From contig JAQFVV010000281.1 in assembly GCA_028023455.1 (NCBI GenBank), forward strand, positions 432,001 through 496,000: a stretch of 64,000 nt of DNA, in the 5' to 3' direction. Below, one piece after another: positions 59,595 through 64,000 of the stretch (position 1 is the stretch's first letter; every line of letters starts with the position of its first letter). A program made the position numbers and the translations under genes. The notes under the pieces were generated by a model that was given only the letters and a program-made list of their open reading frames with translations, had not been told where the DNA came from and did not search any database. This DNA is from Epiperipatus broadwayi (Eukaryota; Onychophora; Udeonychophora; Euonychophora; Peripatidae).

Positions 59595-62276
59595 TTAAAA
59601 TATTTTGTTATAAAAATCTGACAATCTTACCAATGCAGATCTTTTCAAACAGTCTGAATGAAAATGAAGTATATAAAATAGTTCAGTATTTTTACCATTC
59701 AGCTTGAAGATCATATATTGTATCTTTGTCTCCAACTCAGAAACATCTATTTTCCCTTTCACTATCTTTTGCAATATTAACATATCACTAAAAAATTTAT
59801 GATTGAAAAATTTATTACTTGAATTTCCTGATTTCTTTTTATGCAATATTATTTTTCAAAATTTATGTTCAAAACATTGAATCATATTAATATGTGAAAT
59901 TGTCTCTGTATTCCCTATAATATCCTTAATGAAGTACTGGAATCACTAACATTGTAAACAACATCAATATAGTATTTAAATAAAAAATATTAATTATCCT
60001 CAAAACAGGACCTAATACTTTATGTGCTTTTGTTACATTATATGAAACTTGCTTTGTAAATGATCCATTAGCAGAGAAAATTATTCCCAAATTTTTATGA
60101 CTATTATCTCAGGGAATATGCTTATAACTTAATGTGTAATTTTATAAGCGTTTACCAGATTTCCTAGTAAATGTTACAATTTTACATATGCTAACATTTA
60201 TAATCATATCATTTTTAATACACCATCTATGTAAACATTCTAACATATTTTGAAATTCCAAATGATCTAATGAACTATAAATTGTTTTTAATATTTTTAT
60301 ATTATCAGCATAGCAAATAATATTCTTACTATTTATAAAACAATGCAAATATGAAGTAATTATTGCAAATAAGTAAAGACTTAATACACTGCCTTGTGGC
60401 ACTCCACAAACAGGATAAATACAATTTGACCTTTCATTATTAAAAAAATATATAATGAGGCCTATTTAATAAATAAGATTTAAAAAGTTCAATCAAATGT
60501 TTAGATAATCTATATGAAGCTAACTTTAATAACAAACCCCCATGACTAACTCTATCAAAGGCTTTATTTAAATCCACATATATAATATCTAATTGTTTTA
60601 GCTGATCAAAATTTTGTGCTATTATATCATTTATTGTAATTAAAGTTGTATTTATTGATTTTCCTTGTATAAATTCATGCTGCTAATTAAAACACCATTT
60701 GGAAAGTTTATTAAATAAATGCTTAAAAAGACAATTGTCAAAGAATTTGGCTGTAATACAAAGTAAGGATATAGGTCTATAATTCTCAACCTTTCTTTTG
60801 GATCCTCTCGTGTAGTGGTACCACTGTTATTTCTTTCCATAAAGAAGGATAGGTATTAGACTTCAGAGATAAATCAAATAAATGCTTTCAATACAAAAGC
60901 CAATAATTGTCCTCAACCCTTATAAATAAATGATGGTATGTTATCTATTTTCACACTTCTTTTATTTCTATATTGTGCAAGAGATGAAAGAAATGACTAT
61001 AGATATCTGATTAAAATTTAAAGTTTCATTATTAACATTAATTAATGTCTCATAACTAAAATTATCATTACTATTGCTATAAGTACTATCTTCCACATTT
61101 AAATTGAATAAAAATGAGAATCATTCGCTACTATTTCTATATTTTCATTTTGTAAGATATTTATTTTTGGTATAAGGAATTTAATACATCCCCAAAAATC
61201 TTTGGATTCCTTACCAAATTACTTTCAGTTCTCTTTAAATAATCCTGAAAATCCTTTTTTAAAATAATCTTTGTAAATGATGTATATATCCTAAAATTAT
61301 GTAGGTCAAATATAGAGCCAGTAATTTTAAAATCTTTATAAAATTTTAGTTTGCACTTAATTCCTTTAATAAGAACCATAGAAAAACAAACTGGATATTT
61401 AGTATGAACTTTCAAACTAGGTATAAATTTATTTATATGTTCTGTAAGCCAATACTGAAAATTAACAGTAGCATCTTCCACATTATTACAATTATACACA
61501 CATGCCCAAATAGCATGCTGTAATGCCTGATACAAACCCAAATATTTACTTTTGGAATAATTCATTTTAAAATTATAAGTGTTTTTTACATTCCTATATT
61601 GAATTATGTAATCAGCATCCAAATATGGATGAAAGACATTTTCTTTAACAAGAGGTTGATTACACTTAGTGCATTTTAAGTCAGATGAAAAATTATTAAA
61701 AACTAAATGTAATTTAATCCCATTATTATTACAGATATTACTTTGTGTAAGATTCAGCATATTAACAGCAGATAGAAACCTAATAACTTAGAATCAAGAT
61801 GAGTATGTTTATTATTTATAAACTTAGGAACATTAAAGTCATCTGCTATCATAATTGATCCCGTAAATGTCACAAGCAATTCTTCAACAATATTAAAATA
61901 ATCATTAAACTGCAAAATACTTATTTTCCGTTGTAAATAAACATGACAAATGATCAAATTTTCATATCCTCAATTAATAGATATCCAAATGCTTTCAACA
62001 TCCATATATAAATCTAATACTGAGCATGCAAAATGAGATTTAACAGCAATAAGAACACTATTTTTTCTCCTAGCCTTACTCATATAAGATCATACTTAAA
62101 ACTTTATATCGATTATCCAATAACTGACAGTCAAAAGTATCTTCAATAAGCCATGTTTCTGTAATGAAAATTATATCATAAATCGTTAATAAAACTGCTT
62201 CATAAAATTCCTGAAGTTTTGTCTTTAAACGCCTAGAATTTTGATAATAACAATTGAGCATATTACTTTTATTCAT
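59595..62276 (-). pseudogene. Element E ORF2 remnant
   Basis: Open fragments in sense order: 62276-62076 (LNCYYQNSRRLKTK and FITETWLIED, the APE start), 61957-61754 (IMIADDFNVPKF, Asp-x-Asn with a changed first residue), 61760-61161 (endonuclease-RT linker), 60840-60652, 60402-60142 (MPQGSVLS, CYADNIKI with the second catalytic Asp replaced by Asn) and 59846-59595 (C-terminus). Frameshifts, stops and the ADD-to-ADN change show it is dead. Confidence 0.78.
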
Positions 62277-62352
62277 TATTTTTGAGTTTTAGATGTACTA
62301 CGATTTAAAACACTATTATTTGAGTCATTTACATTAACAGTAATATTTTTAT

Positions 62353-62580
62353 TTAACTTCCTAAAAAAAGGCAATATAACTGCATGTTCCAGCCACAAAT
62401 TCTCATCATCCTTTTACTAATATAAGACTCCGGAATAGAAATATAAAATGAAGCATACTTTGAATTAACAGTTAAAATTTTATGACACACTACTAAAATA
62501 CTTAATGCAGTTTCTAATTTGCACTCAAAAGCTGGTGGCACGAGATGATGAAAAAAGCAGAAAAGTGAAACTGGGAATAA
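62353..62580 (-). pseudogene. Element E ORF1 C-terminal remnant
   Basis: About 75 codons ending at 62353. The segment CHKILTVNSKYASFYISIPE lines up with CHEINMYNLKSSCFYISAPA near the C-terminus of element 1 ORF1, and both continue with a WPRGASIRFFYG / GWNMQLYCLFLG-like stretch. This identifies it as the same ORF1 family and places the truncation inside ORF1. Confidence 0.68.
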
Positions 62581-62723
<143 letters not shown>

Positions 62724-64000
62724 TCAATTCAATATCCATTTATTATGTGCATTTCAACATTTACACTTTAACAGAAATACACAATAAAAAAAATAATAAC
62801 AATGATAATAATTAAATTTAAAAAAAAAACAATTATAATCAAATACAAGCTAAATACATAAAATTATATATACATATATGTTCATAATTATACATTTAGT
62901 TGTTTTTTTAACATTCATCACAAATTGATCGCAAAAAATCAATATTATTAAAAGTTAGATTATATACCATTTGCAATCTATTAATAACTGATTTACCAAA
63001 GAAAGTATCTTTACATATACTAATCTTGAAAGTTTGCATTTCTCTTAATAAACAACAAGGTACTTTCAATTCTATTTTTGATATACAGTTACTGACATCA
63101 ATTTTCACATCAATCAACTTTTTCAGTAATATATCCTTCAACATTCTCCTTTCTTTCAATACTGTTTTAACAATTTGACATTCACCCATTATTAATTTAT
63201 TAAATCTTTTTTCAATATTATATATTTTAGACTGAATATTAATCATATTGAAGTTCCATATACAAGAATTATATTATAAAACTGTAACAACAAGAGAAAA
63301 AGATAACCTATATTTTATGGAAATAGATAAATCTCTCCCATATCTCAAAATACAGCCCATCTTTCTGTATGCTTTATTAATAATACATTTAATATGCGCA
63401 TTAAAAGTAAAATTGCTACAAAATATAATTCCTAAATCAGATACAGTCTCTTTATATTTAATAACACCATTCTCAATTTTATATTGATAAACAGATTTTT
63501 CAGTTTTATTAGTATAGGAAACAATGCATGTTTTATTAATGTTAATCTCCATATTGTTATACCTACATCATATAATAAAACTATCTATATCCTTTTGAAC
63601 CTCAATATGATCACTATAAGTAATAATTCTTTTAAATAACTTACAATCATCAGCATAAGTAAGTATCATACTATTTTTTATGCTATGATCAAGATCACAC
63701 ATATAAACTTTAAAAAGCAATGGTGCTAATATTCCACCCTGAGGAACACCTATCATATTATCAAAAAAAAGAGAATTAGTTTTATCCATATGTACATAAG
63801 ATTTACGACCCCTCAAATAATTGGAAAACCACTCAACTAAATGAAGACTAACACCCAACATTTTAAGTTTATACAAAAGTCTAATATATGAATCTTTGTT
63901 AAATGCCCGAGTCATATCAAAATATACAACATCTAATTGGTTCTGATCAGATAAGGCATGAGCAATATGATCAGATATTACCATTAAATTAGTTTCAGCA
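62724..64000 (-). mobile_element. LINE element F: CR1-like copy, runs off the window
   Basis: The 3' part of a minus-strand CR1-like element. The 3' UTR carries two TTCAA pentamers at its end, as in element 1. ORF2 is in several frames. The 5' part lies beyond 64000, so its total length is unknown. Confidence 0.82.
62908..64000 (-). pseudogene. Element F ORF2 C-terminal part, frameshifted
   Basis: Open fragments in sense order: up to 63568 (LDVVYFDMTRAF with block A, MIGVPQGGILAPLLFKVYMCDL with block B, LTYADDCKLF with the catalytic ADD), 63552-63274 (INKTCIVSYTNK, DLGIIFCSNFTFNAHI) and 63246-62908 (C-terminal region). At least two frame changes separate them. In block A the usual KAFDKVDH reads RAFNKDSY, so the residue after the catalytic Asp region is changed. 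The frame is still open at the window edge. Confidence 0.78.

Overview
This window looks like AT-rich nuclear DNA from an animal, probably an invertebrate. The evidence is the repeat content: Penelope-like elements (PLEs) with GIY-YIG endonucleases, CR1-group LINEs whose ORF1 carries PHD-type zinc fingers, an L1/Tx1-like LINE, a decayed Ty3/Gypsy LTR element, a TA-flanked DNA transposon and very long (TAA)n microsatellites. I cannot name the species. No bacterial gene organisation, rRNA or CRISPR is visible. The only plausible host coding sequence I see is one exon-like block at 10834-11238.

Layout. 1-10.4 kb holds PLE remnants: a hammerhead-ribozyme-like motif (1838-1879), a PLE with inverted copies of its 3' end (1986-2975), a longer PLE with terminal inverted repeats (6692-8602), and directly next to it a 1.7-kb near-perfect palindrome made of two PLE 3' halves (8639-10355), each arm carrying a hammerhead-like core. 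10.8-11.2 kb is the possible host exon. 12.05-13.95 kb is a second PLE palindrome of another family, with a tRNA-like A/B-box module in each arm. 14.5-31.2 kb is a chain of LINEs separated by (TAA)n tracts: element 1 (minus, CR1-like with PHD ORF1), element 2 (minus, intact 940-codon endonuclease/RT) and element 3 (plus, L1/Tx1-like). 32.9-34.9 kb is a 5'-truncated CR1-like copy (element D) with (TAA)n on both sides. 36.7-38.8 kb holds small foldback and TIR elements. 39.2-47.6 kb is a decayed Gypsy element with long LTRs. 47.6-53.9 kb is mostly unrecognised AT-rich DNA with a foldback and a possible solo LTR. 54-59.2 kb is a decayed L1/Tx1-like copy (element G) interrupted in its 3' UTR by a 1.3-kb TA-flanked DNA transposon (H). 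59.2-64 kb is a second head-to-tail LINE array in (TAA)n (elements E and F); F runs off the window.

How it fits together. The strongest pattern is the LINE/microsatellite association. Three LINE lineages end in TAA-type repeats, and most visible 5' ends, including truncated ones, also abut TAA-type repeats. Orientation is constant: all five CR1-group copies are minus where the plus strand reads (TAA)n, and both L1-like copies are plus. This suggests insertion into, or priming from, one strand of TAA microsatellites, so that new copies land in the tails of old ones. That TAA repeats can be a LINE target is known (Dong, R4 clade); its use by the lineages here is inference. The second theme is PLE ends: inverted duplications, hammerhead-like motifs and a tRNA-like module.
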